Of a DNA stretch of 64,000 nt, positions 29,795-39,721 are shown piece by piece. The first letter of the stretch is position 1, and the number at the start of each line of letters is the position of its first letter. The notes beneath the pieces are model-generated. The model had not been told where the DNA came from. It made no database searches and saw only the letters and a list, made by a program, of their open reading frames with translations. The position numbers and the translations under genes are program-made. Where the stretch lies: assembly GCF_964656455.1 (NCBI RefSeq), contig NC_135720.1, positions 107,272,696 to 107,336,695 on the forward strand, read 5' to 3'. Source of the stretch: Halichoerus grypus (taxonomy: Eukaryota; Chordata; Mammalia; Carnivora; Phocidae).

Positions 29795-30600
29795 CTCATC
29801 GCAGCACTGAGAGAGCCTCCCTGAATTCAGTGGCTTCCAAAGCAAATTCCTGATCTGCCCCAAACCTGCTCCTTCTGCAGTCTTCCCACTTCAGCAAAGG
29901 CAGCTCTATCCTTCTAGTTCCTCTGGCCAAAAAAACGAGAGTCAGACTTGACGGCTCTCTCTCACATCCACACCCAACTTTTAGGAAATCAGGTCGGCTC
30001 TAATTTCAAAATACATCCAGAATCCCACCACTTCTCCCCACCTCCACTGCTGCCCTTCTGGTCCTGTGTCTCCCCTCTGCTCAGAATCCCTCCACGGCAT
30101 GCCACTGCATTGGGAATAAAAGCCAGACCCCTAGGGGCCCCTGGGTGGGTTGGGCATCTGCCTTCGGCTCAGGTCATGATCCCAGAGTCCCAGGATCAAG
30201 CCCCACGTCGGGCTTCCTGTGGGGAGTCTGCTTCTCCCTGTGACCCTCCCCTCTTTTGTGCTCTCACTCTCTCTCTCTCTCAAAAAAATAAATAAAATCT
30301 TAAAAAAAAAAAAAAGCCAGACCCTTATAATAGCCTTACATGATCTGTCCCCTTCCCTCCTCTGACTTGCCTCCCATTATTCTCTCCCTTGCTCCCTGTG
30401 CTCTGGACACAGCCAGAGAAGCACACTCCTGCCTCAGGGCCTTTGCACTTCCTGTCCCTCTGCCTGGGACACTCTTACCCCAGATGTTCACATGGCTCCT
30501 TCCCTTGCCTCTTCAGTGGTCTGTTCAAACATCACCTTGCCACTTTATGTGAAACAGTATACTGCTGCCCCTCATGGTAGCCCTCACTTGCCTTCTCTTC
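29795..30600 (+). mobile_element. L2 LINE, long 3' portion, split by a Can-SINE
   Basis: A long sense L2: CCCCAAACCTGCTCCTTCTG, CAGGTCGGCTCTAATTTCAA, ATCCCACCACTTCTCCCCAC, then after the SINE CCTTACATGATCTGTCCCCT, GCCTCAGGGCCTTTGCACTTCC and ACATCACCTTGCCACTTTAT. This covers the end of ORF2 and the start of the 3' UTR, with stops and frameshifts. It ends at the microsatellite. Confidence 0.88.
30132..30313 (+). mobile_element. Can-SINE inserted in L2
   Basis: GGGGCCCCTGGGTGGGTTGGGC head (the segment CTCAGTCGGTTAA is missing) and tail CAAAAAAATAAATAAAATC plus A14. Target duplication AAAAGCCAGACCC at 30,118-30,130 and 30,313-30,326 proves insertion into the L2. Confidence 0.95.
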
Positions 30601-30676
30601 TCTTTCTTTCTTTCTCTTTCTTTCTTTCTTTCTCTTTCTTTCTCTTTCTCTTTCTTTCTTTCTTCCTCCCTCCCTC

Positions 30677-30741
<65 letters not shown>

Positions 30742-30798
30742 TTCCTTCCTCTCTCTCTCTTTCTTCCTCCCTCCCTCCTTTCTTTCTTTCTTTCTTTT

Positions 30799-30858
<60 letters not shown>

Positions 30859-31012
30859 TTCTTTCTTCCTTCCTTCCTTCCTTCCTCTCTCTCTCTTCTT
30901 TCTTCCTCCCTCCCTCCCTCCTTTCTTTCTTCTTTCTTTCTTCCTTCCTTCCTTTCTCTCTCTCTCTCTCTTCTTCCTTCCTCCCTCCCTCCCTCTCTCT
31001 TTCTTTCTTGGC
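30601..31012 (+). repeat. (TTTC)n/(CCTC)n pyrimidine microsatellite
   Basis: About 410 bp almost purely pyrimidine: blocks of CTTT, interrupted by CCTCCCTCCCTCC and CTCTCTCTC blocks in a repeating order, apparently from amplification of a compound unit. Likely polymorphic and prone to triplex (H-DNA) formation. Confidence 0.97.
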
Positions 31013-31285
31013 AGAGTTTGGCTCTAAGTCTCTTTTGTGACCCCAGTGACCAGCAATAGAGACATAATTAATGCTGTCTGCCAGCCCCACCTTGGTGTTG
31101 GCCTCCACACACACTGGTCTTTGAACAGAATGCTTTCCACTGAAAGGGCTTCCTCTTCCCCTCTGCCAGTCTCTGGTCCTCATCTCATCCCAAGCCCTAT
31201 GGAAGATACTTCCTCCAGGAAGCCTGGCTCTTGGCCAAGGGTATGCAGCCCTGAGTCTGAGTCAGAACTGTGGTGTTGTATGAAG
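31013..31285. other. Non-coding stretch, nothing recognised
   Basis: Short unique DNA after the microsatellite. No exon evidence. Confidence 0.4.
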
Positions 31286-31289
31286 GGGT

Positions 31290-31435
31290 CTGAACAGGGG
31301 CCAGGAGTTCTGGGATTCAGCCCTGCTTTGGGTCCAACTCACTGTGTGTCCTTGGGCAAGTCACTTCTCCTCTCTGGACCTCCATTCTTCCTTTAGGAAA
31401 GGGTGTGGGCCAGGTTCCTTCTAGCTCTGACCTTT
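31290..31435 (+). mobile_element. MIR SINE
   Basis: GGGATTCAGCCCTGCTTTGG, CTCACTGTGTGTCCTTGGGCAAGTCACTTCTCC and TCTCTGGACCTCCATTCTTCC, well preserved. Confidence 0.88.
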
Positions 31436-31454
31436 TCATATTTTAAAGTCTTTC

Positions 31455-31690
31455 CCTGAGAGCCTAATGTAGTCTCCAGAGTCAGACCATCTGGGTTCAA
31501 ATCTTGTTGCCACCACTTTCTCGATGGGCCATTTATATGCTCTAGGCCTCTTTTGTTGCATCTGTAAAATGGGGACCATTATGTTCCCTACCTCATGGGA
31601 TTGTTGTGAAAAATTAATCAAGAGAATGAGTGAATTCATGTGCAATGACTCAGAAAGCACCTAAAATACTCCATGAATGTTAGCTGGTTT
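31455..31690 (+). mobile_element. MIR SINE, nearly complete
   Basis: AGTCTCCAGAGTCAGACCATCTGGGTTCAAATC through CATCTGTAAAATGGGGACCATTATG and GGGATTGTTGTGAAAAATTAATC, ending AAAGCACCTAAAATACTCCATGAATGTTAGC. It follows another MIR in the same orientation. Confidence 0.92.
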
Positions 31691-32285
31691 CAGGAGCATT
31701 AATAGTAGGATATTCGTGGAGAATTCCAGTGTGTTTAATTGGCTTTTTGTATTTTACCAAATACATACATTTATAAACACCAGCAGCAGCAAACCCTTTA
31801 CCCCCAGGAAGTAAAATGGCTGACAAGGGGCCAAGGGAAGCCTGCTCTCGGTGTCTTGTCTCTGGGCTGTCCCGGCTTCTCTCATCCCAGCCTCACATCC
31901 CAGCCAAACTGCTGGGTGGCCACCTTCCTCCAAGGGGCTCCCGCACCCTATCCTCTGCACCCAGCCCCTGGGCCCAGCAGCCCCCCTACTGCCCCACCCC
32001 CATGTTCCCTGAATCCACCAAGACCCAGGCCTGGGCTGCAGCTCGCCTTTCACACCCAGATGCAGGAGCTGGGCTGGGGGCCAGCTCAACATCTGGCATC
32101 GATTACCAACAGTGGCCGCGGAGCGGACTCCTCTGCCTGCCACTCACCTATCTGCTGGGGTGACAGAGGAGATGGGAAAAAGGTTTTCACAGCTGGAATA
32201 AATTGAGGGGAAGTGGAGGGGGAGGGTCGAAAAGACACAAAAAACAACATTGAACTCAAGATGGAAGAAAGACAGTATTAGAGGA
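31691..32285. other. Mixed non-coding stretch
   Basis: 31,695-31,790 is AT-rich (GCATTAATAGTAGGATATTC, GTGTTTAATTGGCTTTTTGT, ACATACATTTATAAACACC) and may be a small CNE. The remainder is GC-rich with overlapping domainless frames. Confidence 0.4.
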
Positions 32286-32309
32286 GGTAATGAAGAAAAT
32301 ATGTGTGAG

Positions 32310-32372
32310 TGTGCCCGTGTGTGTGTGTGTGCATGTGTGCCTGGGCTAAGTGTGAGTGTCAGTGTGTGTGTC
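32310..32372 (+). repeat. (GT)n-rich tract
   Basis: GTGTGTGTGTGTGTGCATGTGTGC and further GTGTGTG words, interrupted. Confidence 0.8.
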
Positions 32373-32379
32373 CATTGGC

Positions 32380-32855
32380 AAGTCAGCCAGGGTATTTTGG
32401 TTAGGGTTGTTTCGTATTTTATTTACTGGGTGGGGGTAGGGGGGCCACCCACTCATACCGGAGACCCAAGATGGGGCAGAATCCCCATTTGTGGTCTCCC
32501 AGGACTGAGAGCAAAGGGCCCCGAGAAGGGGGAACAGGGAGGAAGAAGGGGGGAAGAGGGCAGGGCAAGGCCAGACAAGGAGATCCTGAGTGGGGGAATG
32601 ACAGAGGAAGTAGAAAAATATGGCTCTGGGAAGAGATGAAAATAAAGCTGGTGGCCTCACCCCAGCCCACTGCCCAGGCCCTGCTCTTGCTGCCCTGGAT
32701 CTGTTGCTCCATGGGTGACAGCAGGCTGGGCCTCCCTTCCCTCCCCCTCCCCCACCTGCTGACTCCACATGCTTCCCCCATCTCCCCCTCCCTCCCAGCC
32801 ACCCACACCTCTGGGGCCAGGCCGCAGGAATCCCCTCCTTCCCCATCTGCTCCCC
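32380..32855. other. Non-coding stretch, nothing recognised
   Basis: Purine-rich then pyrimidine-rich GC-rich DNA. Frames on opposite strands of up to 166 codons share the same bases and lack domains. Confidence 0.4.
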
Positions 32856-32859
32856 ATTG

Positions 32860-33275
32860 ACACGAAGGAGCTTTCAATTGTCCGCTCATTAGTCACCAAG
32901 ATATTTCCCCTGGACCACCCCCCCACACACTTGTCTAGCTTCAATCGAGCCAGGGCCAGCGGGGTCCCAACCTCCCACTAGGCCCCTGTTTGCTGCGAAC
33001 TATTCCTAATAACCTTGTCAGAACGCAGAGGAGCTGGCTGGCTGGGGACTAGGATTGGGGGGCTCGTGGCCCTCACGGGGGAGGGGCCTCTTCAAGGTCC
33101 CTGAAGTACGGGTGAGGGGCTGGGGGCAGGTGGCCCACTTTGAGCTGCCCACTTCAGGCTGCTAAGGCCCTTCATAATGTTATCCCTGTTGAGTCCATAA
33201 AAGCCCCCTCTAGCGTTACGGCATTTGAGAGACTATTAAGTTTTAAGGCCTTGGACCTCCAGGGAGGAGGCACGT
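32860..33275. promoter_or_regulatory. Two candidate CNE blocks
   Basis: Block one (32,865-33,025): GGAGCTTTCAATTGTCCGCTCATTAGTCACC, TCTAGCTTCAATCGAGCC, TATTCCTAATAACCTTGTC. Block two (33,165-33,255): CCCTTCATAATGTTATCCC, GAGTCCATAAAAGCCCC, GAGACTATTAAGTTTTAAGG. Both are AT-rich, site-dense and not repeat-like. GCAGAGGAGCTGGCTGGCTGGG and GC-rich DNA separate them. Confidence 0.42.
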
Positions 33276-33279
33276 TGAC

Positions 33280-33805
33280 ACGGGTGTTTTGTGGGCTCTT
33301 GGTTTCCGTGGTAGTCAGGAGGGACCAACTGGAGCTGAGGAGGAGGGCAGAGGCCTTAGGAAGGGGTGGTCGGGGCAAGGAAGAGTGTTGGGGGCCAGCA
33401 TGGGGTTCAAGATCTTCCCCCCCCCCCCGTGTCCTGGTCAGTGGCTCAGATTGTGGAAGACCGTGAGACTCATGGGGTTGGCGAGCAGGGAGAGGAGAGG
33501 GGCTTCTTCCCAGGAGTCTAGGACGGTTGAGAGGCTCCGGGCCTTAATGAATGACACACCATCTCCCACGAGTTGCTGGGCCAGCTGTGACCCCTCAGGG
33601 TTGCCCCATTCTCTGGCCCCCTTGTCTGGCATCTACTGTGGGAGGCTGTGGGGCTGTGCTCCCCCGGGCTTTGCTGCCGCCCCTTCTCTGGGGGCTGGGC
33701 CCTTCGACCCCCTCCCTGCCTCTCGTGGCCCCCGCTGCAGCCTCAGGCTGGCTCCGCGAGTCCCCATCAGAGACATTCTGGGCGAGCGGAGAGGCCCTGC
33801 CTGGG
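33280..33805. other. Non-coding stretch, nothing recognised
   Basis: GC-rich, with a C10 run at 33,418-33,428. A 209-codon plus frame (33,289-33,918) runs into MIR sequence and is not a gene. Confidence 0.4.
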
Positions 33806-33809
33806 AGCC

Positions 33810-33960
33810 GAAAATCTGTTTCAGTCCAGGCCCCGCCACTGACCAGCCATGTGACCTTGGTGCTGTTCTCTGGGCCTCATTTTTCTTACCGGTTCCCAGA
33901 GGGGGTTGGACTAGGTAATTCCTAAACGTGCACCAATTCTCTGAGTCTGATTTCGTTACC
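33810..33960 (+). mobile_element. MIR SINE
   Basis: CTGTTTCAGTCCAGGCCCCGCCACTGACCAGCCATGTGACCTTGG, then CTCTGGGCCTCATTTTTCTTACC, is a clear MIR. Confidence 0.85.
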
Positions 33961-34014
33961 TGGTGGGAGAAGAAGTGAGTGTCAGATCTGAGGGAAAACT
34001 AGCGCGGTTACAGT

Positions 34015-34150
34015 ACGAGCTCACAGTTTGAGTGTTTGCTAGGTAGCGGGCATTAGACCGAATGCTGTCACACAGCCACTCTCCTCTAGCGATGGTTCAT
34101 CCCCCCTTGGCAGTGAGGAGACCGAGCTCGTGGGAGAGGAAGCGGCTAGC
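34015..34150 (-). mobile_element. MIR SINE, antisense, diverged
   Basis: AGTTTGAGTGTTTGCTAGGTAGCGGGCATTAGACCG, then CCCCCTTGGCAGTGAGGAGACCG, reads as an eroded antisense MIR. A sense fragment (GAGCCTCAGTTTTGTCCTCTGTGCAATGGGAC) follows at 34,268-34,300. Confidence 0.55.
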
Positions 34151-34154
34151 TCGG

Positions 34155-34555
34155 GGCTGGCCGGTCTTGGTCCTGGCGCTCTGCATTCCTCAATCCATTG
34201 CACCCCCGGTCATGTGCCCTCGGGGTGGAGAAGTACCCATGTACACGTTTTTCGGGCCCACCCTTCTGAGCCTCAGTTTTGTCCTCTGTGCAATGGGACT
34301 ACATCGGCTGCTGCTCCGGGAGGAGTGACGGAGAGCGGGCGGGCCGAGCACTGAGCACCGGGCCAGCCCATACAGACAGCCGCGTGCGCCTTAGTGACCA
34401 CTGTCGTTGTCGCTGTCATCCTCGCAGGTTGCAAGATCCTTGCTTCAGCCAGCTCAGGTAAGGGAGTCGGTGCCACGCGGTCTGGAGGTGACATGAGGCT
34501 AACTAACCCTGTCACCAGCTCTCTACCTGCCCCTCTCTTCCCCAGGCCTGCAATT
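34155..34555. other. Non-coding stretch, nothing recognised
   Basis: Contains the MIR piece at 34,268-34,300 and GACCACTGTCGTTGTCGCTGTCATCCTCG at about 34,397-34,425. No exon recognised. Confidence 0.4.
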
Positions 34556-34556
34556 T

Positions 34557-34690
34557 GGAGATAATAGTAATAACACCTCACATTTGTAGAGTACTCTCTT
34601 TAGCATTTCAATTCAATTCTGCAAATATTTACTGTGCGCTGACCATGTGAGGAAGCTTCATATCGATTACCTTCTCCTAATTGGCAAGCC
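34557..34690 (-). mobile_element. MIR/L2 antisense fragment
   Basis: GATAATAGTAATAACACCTCACATTTGTAGAGTACTC, then CTGCAAATATTTACTGTGCGCTGACCATGTGAGG. Two short antisense termini lie in succession, so possibly two elements. Confidence 0.55.
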
Positions 34691-34709
34691 CCTCCCTTCG
34701 GCCCTGGCA

Positions 34710-34798
34710 CACACAGGCATCCGCACACAAATGCACGAATACACGTACGCACACCCACATGCTTGCACACACGCTCACGCGTGGGCACATACACACAG
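34710..34798 (+). repeat. CA-rich degenerate tract
   Basis: CACACACAGGCATCCGCACACAAATGCACGAATACACGTACGCACACCC and similar; degenerate CA repeats with interspersed CG. Confidence 0.7.
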
Positions 34799-34934
34799 GG
34801 CTACTGCCCTCGCCCGCCTCCCTCGGCCTTCGTGGACGCTTTCCCATTAACTTAGTGCTTTCACCTTAAATGAACCTGGATTCCTGACCTCTTAAGTCAC
34901 CCGGCGGAGGCCTATCCTTGGGGATGGCTGGGGC

Positions 34935-35150
34935 ATTAGCACCTGGGCTGGGGACTCAGCCAGTCCCAGTTCACGTCCCTGCGGCCTAACAGTTCTGTGC
35001 CCTCAGACACACTGCTTTTTCTTTTGGTGCCTCAGCTTCCTTATCTGTAAAATGGGGACAGTGATAGTAGCCACCTGGTGGGGGCGTCGGGAGCCTTAAC
35101 AGGACAACTCACCTGGCACACTGTCTGCTACATGATGGGCCTTGACAGTG
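34935..35150 (+). mobile_element. MIR SINE
   Basis: GGTGCCTCAGCTTCCTTATCTGTAAAATGGGGACAGTGATAGTAGCC, ending CACCTGGCACACTGTCTGC. Confidence 0.85.
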
Positions 35151-35292
35151 ATGGGATGATGGGTGTGTAGAATGGTCTCAGGCAGGGACAATTCCCATGT
35201 GGTGACACCTGCGCATCACCCTCAGGGGGCCCAGCTGAACTACGTTTTCCCTCATCAGTCCATGATCAATGCCAGGATCAGTCCTTGGGGCC
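35151..35292. other. Short non-coding stretch, nothing recognised
   Basis: Unique-looking DNA between a MIR and a Can-SINE. Confidence 0.35.
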
Positions 35293-35310
35293 AAGGTATT
35301 TACCCTCTAT

Positions 35311-35506
35311 TTTTTTTTTTTTTTTAAGATTTATTTATTTATTTGAGAGAGTGGAGGGGGGCAGGGGCAGAGGGAGAGGAAGAGGCAGAGAATCTCAGAC
35401 TCCAGACTTCCTGCCAAGCACGGAGCCCAATGAGGGTTCGATCCCACGACCCCGAGATCACCACCTGAGCGGAAACCAAGAGTTGGACGCTCCACTGAAG
35501 GAGCCA
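35311..35506 (-). mobile_element. Can-SINE, antisense
   Basis: T15 run, AAGATTTATTTATTTATTTG, GAGAGTGGAGGGGGGCAGGGG, ending near CGCTCCACTGAAGGAGCC (diverged head). Target duplication AGGTATTTAYCCTCTATT at 35,294-35,311 and 35,508-35,525. Confidence 0.93.
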
Positions 35507-35614
35507 GAGGTATTTATCCTCTATTAACTACTCCTGGAATTCAGTAGCTTACTGTCTTCCTGTGAATGAGCCTAGCGGATCCCATACAATCCGACTCCAG
35601 TTAGAGGAAGCTTC

Positions 35615-35885
35615 CTCCTTGCCTTCCTTCAGAGAACATTTATTGCTCCCTTCCTACGTGTCGGGTGCCAAAGGCACAAGGGTGCACCAGACGCACAGCC
35701 TGCTCCCAGGAAGCTCCACGTCTAGAGGGGGAGCCACGCGGGGGGCATAGGCGTGGGGCGGGGCTTCCAGAAGAAGGCGGAGAAGGAGTCAGGGAGGAAA
35801 GGAGTGCTCCATCTCACAGGAGGGAGGTGATAGAGGACATTCCAGGCTGACAGGCGGAGGAAAACCTGGGTTTTGCCGAAGGGAC
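35615..35885 (-). mobile_element. L2 LINE, antisense
   Basis: AGAACATTTATTGCTCCCTTCCTACGTGTCGGGTGCC, CCTGCTCCCAGGAAGCTCCACGTCTAG, CAGGAGGGAGGTGATAGAGG and ACATTCCAGGCTGACAGGCGG follow antisense L2 order. Confidence 0.75.
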
Positions 35886-36635
35886 AAAGCTGGTAGTGTG
35901 GTGGTGGGGGGGTACAAAGAGGTTAGGGTGCCGAGGGCCCGACCACGGTGGGGACAGACTGCACCTCCTCGGAGGTTCTCCAGAGGCCCCCATCCTGGAA
36001 TAGATCACCATGTCTGCACTAAGACCAGACGAAGCAACTGACTTCTGTTAGGGGTCTTGCTTATTGAAAAATATGTCTCTTTTAAGCATGAGAATTCCCA
36101 CGGACACAGTGAGGGGCTCAGGCCATGAGAGGTATCCTGGGCTGGCGGGGAAGGGCAGATGGATGTCCGATGATGCCCTTGGGGCACACTCTCAGCTCCA
36201 GCTTTCCATCTGCCTCTCTCTTTCCCTGTGGTTTGGATACCTTTGAGCAGATGCTCATGTGACAGGACAGCGGCCAGCTCCGCTGGGGCGGCCCTCACCC
36301 GTCGGCCTGGTTCATTCACCTGTGCTGGCCTCATGCTCTTTGCAGCCAGCTGGGGTAGCAACCCCTTCATTTTGCGGAGGCTCGGGGCCCCCGAGGTGGG
36401 CTGCATTCCAGGGCTCCTGCCTCCCTATCCGTGTCCCTTGCCTGCCCTCCTGGGTTTCCCATAGTGACACTGGCATCTCGGCCCCCCGGGCCCAAGGGGA
36501 AGCTGCAGCGCCAGAGGAGAAAGGACTGGGCTTTATAAGGACAGGCAAGTCCAGAAGTCTGCTCCCCAGTCCCTACCCTGGCCATCCTCCACTCGGGGTT
36601 GCTACCTCCATTGCTCAAGTTCTCCCCCAAAGTCT
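35886..36635. other. Non-coding stretch, nothing recognised
   Basis: Mixed unique DNA. A 207-codon plus frame (36,259-36,882) ends inside a Can-SINE and is not a gene. Confidence 0.4.
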
Positions 36636-36712
36636 AACATGCCTATTAAAAATAATATTCTTGTTGATGTATAATATTCATATAGACATGTGTATGAATT
36701 CTAAGCTTCCTG

Positions 36713-36901
36713 GGGCACCTGGGTGGTTCAATTGGTTAAGCGTCTGCCTTTGGCTCATGATCTCAGGGTCCTGGGATCAAGCCCTGCATCGGGCTCCCTG
36801 CTCAGCAGAGAGCCTGCTTCTCCTGTCCCTCTGCTTCTCCACCCCCCACCCCCCGCTCATGCTCTCTCTCTCTCTCAAATAAATAAATAAAATTAAAAAA
36901 A
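36713..36901 (+). mobile_element. Can-SINE in the L1
   Basis: GGGGCACCTGGGTGGTTCAATTGG head, tail CAAATAAATAAATAAAATT plus A8. Perfect target duplication AATTCTAAGCTTCCTG at 36,697-36,712 and 36,902-36,917. Confidence 0.97.
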
Positions 36902-37069
36902 AATTCTAAGCTTCCTGCTTGATGAACTTGTGCAAATTGAACACAGCCGTGTAACCAACACTCAGGTGAAGAATCAGAGCATTTACTACTAGCACTTTGG
37001 AGTATTACATTGTGCTCTTGCCAGTTACTGCCCACCTGTGCCACCAAGAGTCACCACCACACTAGTTTC

Positions 37070-37248
37070 TTTAAAGATTTTTATTTATTTATTTGAGAGA
37101 GAGCACGAGCGGGGAAGGAGGGGGGAGGGGCAGAGGGAGAAGCAGACTCCCCGCTAAGCAGGGAGCCCGATGTGGGGCTGATCCAAGGACCCTGAGATCA
37201 TGACCTGAGTTGAAGCCACTTAACCGACTGAGCCACCCAGGAGCCCCA
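37070..37248 (-). mobile_element. Can-SINE in the L1, antisense
   Basis: TTTAAAGATTTTTATTTATTTATTT, GAGAGAGAGCACGAGCGGGG, ending CACCCAGGAGCCCC. Target duplication CACACTAGTTT at 37,059-37,069 and 37,247-37,257. Confidence 0.96.
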
Positions 37249-37737
37249 CACTAGTTTTTAATACCACAGATTTGCTTTGCCTGTTTTTGAACTTCACGTA
37301 CGTGAAACCATTCAGTATGTAAACTTCTTTTTTGTCTGGCTTCTTTCACTCAATGTTACGTTTGTGAGATTCATATACAGTGTTGTGGGTAGCGAGAACA
37401 CATTCTCTCTCATGACTTTGTAATAGTCCATTGTGTGAATATACCTCAATTTATTGCTGCATTCTACTGTTGAATTTTCAAAATTTGTGCTACTACATAG
37501 GTTGTTATGAATATTTGCTGATGAACAGAATGTCTGGGTCACAGAGCATGCGTGTGTTCAGTTTTATTAGATAATGCCAAAAAGTTCTCAGTAATTGTTG
37601 AATCAGCTTCTACTCCCACCAGCAATGCACCAGACTTCCAGTTGTCCTCATCCTCATCCACACTTGTTATTCTCTGTCTTTTCATTTTAACCACTTTGCT
37701 GGACATATGGTAGTATTGCACTGTGGTTTTTACTTTT

Positions 37738-37967
37738 AAAAAATTCATTCATTCATTCATTCATTCACTCATTCATTTATTTATTTACGAGACAAAGCAA
37801 AACACATGGGCAGGGAGAGGGATGAGGAAGAGGGAGAAGAATCTCAAGCAGACTTTGCGCTGAGCAAGGAGCCTGATGCATGCGGGCTTGATCTCATGTC
37901 CCGGAGATCACGACCTGAGCTGAAATCAAGAGCTGGGCGCCCAACTGCCTGAGCCACCCAGGTGCGG
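37738..37967 (-). mobile_element. Can-SINE in the L1, antisense, old
   Basis: Begins TTAAAAAATTCATTCATTCA: an (ATTC)n expansion replaced the simple tail. Then ACGAGACAAAGCAAAACACATGG, ending GAGCCACCCAGGTGC. It is more diverged than neighbouring copies. Confidence 0.88.
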
Positions 37968-38049
37968 TTATTAATTTTTGTATTTCTCTGATGACTAGTG
38001 AAATTGAACCCCTCTTCTTATGTTTATTAGCTTTTTGGATATCCTCTTT

Positions 38050-38169
38050 TTTAAAAAAAACTTTATTTTATTATTATTATTTTTAAGTGGGCTGTATGCT
38101 CAATGTGGGGCTTGAACTCACAACCCTGAGATCAAGGGTCGCATGCACCACCGACTGAGCCAACCAGTC
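38050..38169 (-). mobile_element. Short tRNA-part Can-SINE in the L1, antisense
   Basis: TTTTAAAAAAAACTTTATTTTATTATTATT, then GTGGGCTGTATGCTCAATGTGGGGC and GCATGCACCACCGACTGAGCC. Target duplication GGATATCCTCTTTT at 38,037-38,050 and 38,172-38,185. It lacks the TC-rich middle, as in the copy at 24,724. Confidence 0.92.
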
Positions 38170-38600
38170 GGATATCCTCTTTTTGTGAAATGCTTATTCA
38201 AGTCTTTTGCCCATTTTTCTACTTGTTTTCTGTCTTTTTCTTATTGATTTGTAGGAAATATAATCTCCTAGATATGAGTCTTTGGGTGGATATATAATCT
38301 ACAAATATCTTTTCCCACCCTGTGGCTTCTCTTCATTCCCTTCAAAGTGTCTTTTGATGAACAGCAGTTCTTAATTTTAATATCGGACAGTTTATCAATT
38401 TTTATCTTTCACAATAAAATGCTTTTTGAGTCCCTTTTAAAGAAATCTTTGCCTATCCCAAAAGTTTTGGAGATATTCTGCTTTTTTCTAGCTTTATGGT
38501 CGTATCTATCACATTTGTATCTACAATCCATATGGAGTTGATTTTCGTGTATGCTGTGAGGTAGGGGTCAAGATTCATTTTAAAAATATGGGCTAGCACC

Positions 38601-38945
38601 ATCTTGACCTCTGACCCCATCCACTCCCAGTGAAAGACCTACTTTAATCAAGAGGGGCTTTTGTGTCCAAAAGTGTCCTTTGACAGCCAAATTCAGAAGC
38701 AGCCCTCTGGGCCTCTGTGAAGGGGCTAGGACAGAGCTCTCCATGTGGGATTTCCTGAAATTTGCTTGATCCACCTCTTCCAATGGAAGTGGCTGGACCA
38801 TGAGGAAAAGGGGACACGGGGACAGAGAGATGAAGCATGTCCACCCCTTTCAGCTGGGATTCTATCACCCATTGAACTCCTGTGAGATTTAGAGATGCCC
38901 AGTGGAGCCCTAACTCCAGTGTTCCAGTTCAGAAGCTTGGGACTT
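38601..38945. other. Non-coding stretch, nothing recognised
   Basis: Unique-looking DNA between the antisense L1 and an antisense L2. No exon evidence. Confidence 0.4.
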
Positions 38946-38949
38946 CCTG

Positions 38950-39415
38950 CTTTTTATGCCCACATTTATTCACTCAACAGATGTCCGGTTGCCTAATCTG
39001 TACTGGCCAGTGGTCACTGGGGACGCGACAGTGGACAAAATGGACTGCAAATCCCACTCTCATAGACCTTACTTTCCGGGGGAGGGAGAAAGGCAATGAA
39101 AATATAAATAAGCAAAATACATAAGGAAAAGTATGAAGGAAGATGATAATTGCTATGGAGAAAAATAAAGCAGGACAGAGGGACTGCGAGTGCTGGGTGG
39201 TTAATTTTAAGTTGGATGGTCAGAGGAGGAAGGCTTTATTGAGAAGGTGACATTTGAGCAAAGACCCAGAGAACCACGCCAACATGGGGTGGTGGGGGGC
39301 ATTCTCAATAGAAGGGACAGTAAATATAAGGTCCCAGAGGCATGAAATGGTTGTACAGGTGATGGAAGAGCCGAGAAGCCAAAAGGTATTTTGAAGCAAT
39401 TTAGTAGAAGCCACC
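38950..39415 (-). mobile_element. L2 LINE, antisense
   Basis: CACATTTATTCACTCAACAG, AATTGCTATGGAGAAAAATAAAGCAGGACAG, ATTTTAAGTTGGATGGTCAG and GAGAAGGTGACATTTGAGCAAAGACC. Closely parallel to the L2 antisense consensus. Confidence 0.9.
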
Positions 39416-39721
39416 ACCAGCCCTAGAGAGACAAAAGGAGAAAGTGGTGTTTTTGGAACCCAGGGAGCACCCAGCAGAAGCTGCAACCAGGGTGCGTCTG
39501 TAGGCCAGGAGCTGGAGGAGATGTGGCTGGAGACAATACAAGGGGTAGAAATACTCTGGTTTTCCTCTTCCTCCCGCCCTCCAATCTCCCATCATTGCCT
39601 CCTCTTGGCAGAACCTGGCCAGCAGCCAGCTGATAGAGTTGCTGGTCAAGGCAGCCTAGGGAGCAGCCCCCCAAGATACAGAGCAGTGCAAGGGAGATGA
39701 GAACCGGCCTTGAAAGTGGAC
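39416..39721. other. Non-coding stretch, nothing recognised
   Basis: Unique-looking DNA up to the start of an L1. Confidence 0.35.

Larger units (their letters stand above)
36640..38600 (-). mobile_element. L1 LINE, antisense, 3' UTR into ORF2
   Basis: Reverse complement of an old L1M-type element: 3' UTR-like text at 36,640-37,060, then TCTGGCTTCTTTCACTCAATG, CTACTCCCACCAGCAATGCA, TTTCTCTGATGACTAGTGAA, AAGTCTTTTGCCCATTTTTC, TTCCCACCCTGTGGCTTCTC and GATTTTCGTGTATGCTGTGAGGTAGGGGTC. The last phrases are well-known L1 ORF2 positions in reverse. The frame is broken by stops, indels and four SINE insertions (36,713, 37,070, 37,738 and 38,050), so it is inactive. Confidence 0.92.

Noticed and set aside
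30492..31040. Long plus-strand frames of S/F/L repeats and the antisense K/E/R frame (199 codons)
   Set aside because: Direct translation of the (TTTC)n/(CCTC)n microsatellite.
33289..33918. 209-codon plus-strand frame
   Set aside because: Its C-terminal part is MIR sequence; no domain or splice support.
36259..36882. 207-codon plus-strand frame
   Set aside because: C-terminal third lies in a Can-SINE and the antisense L1.
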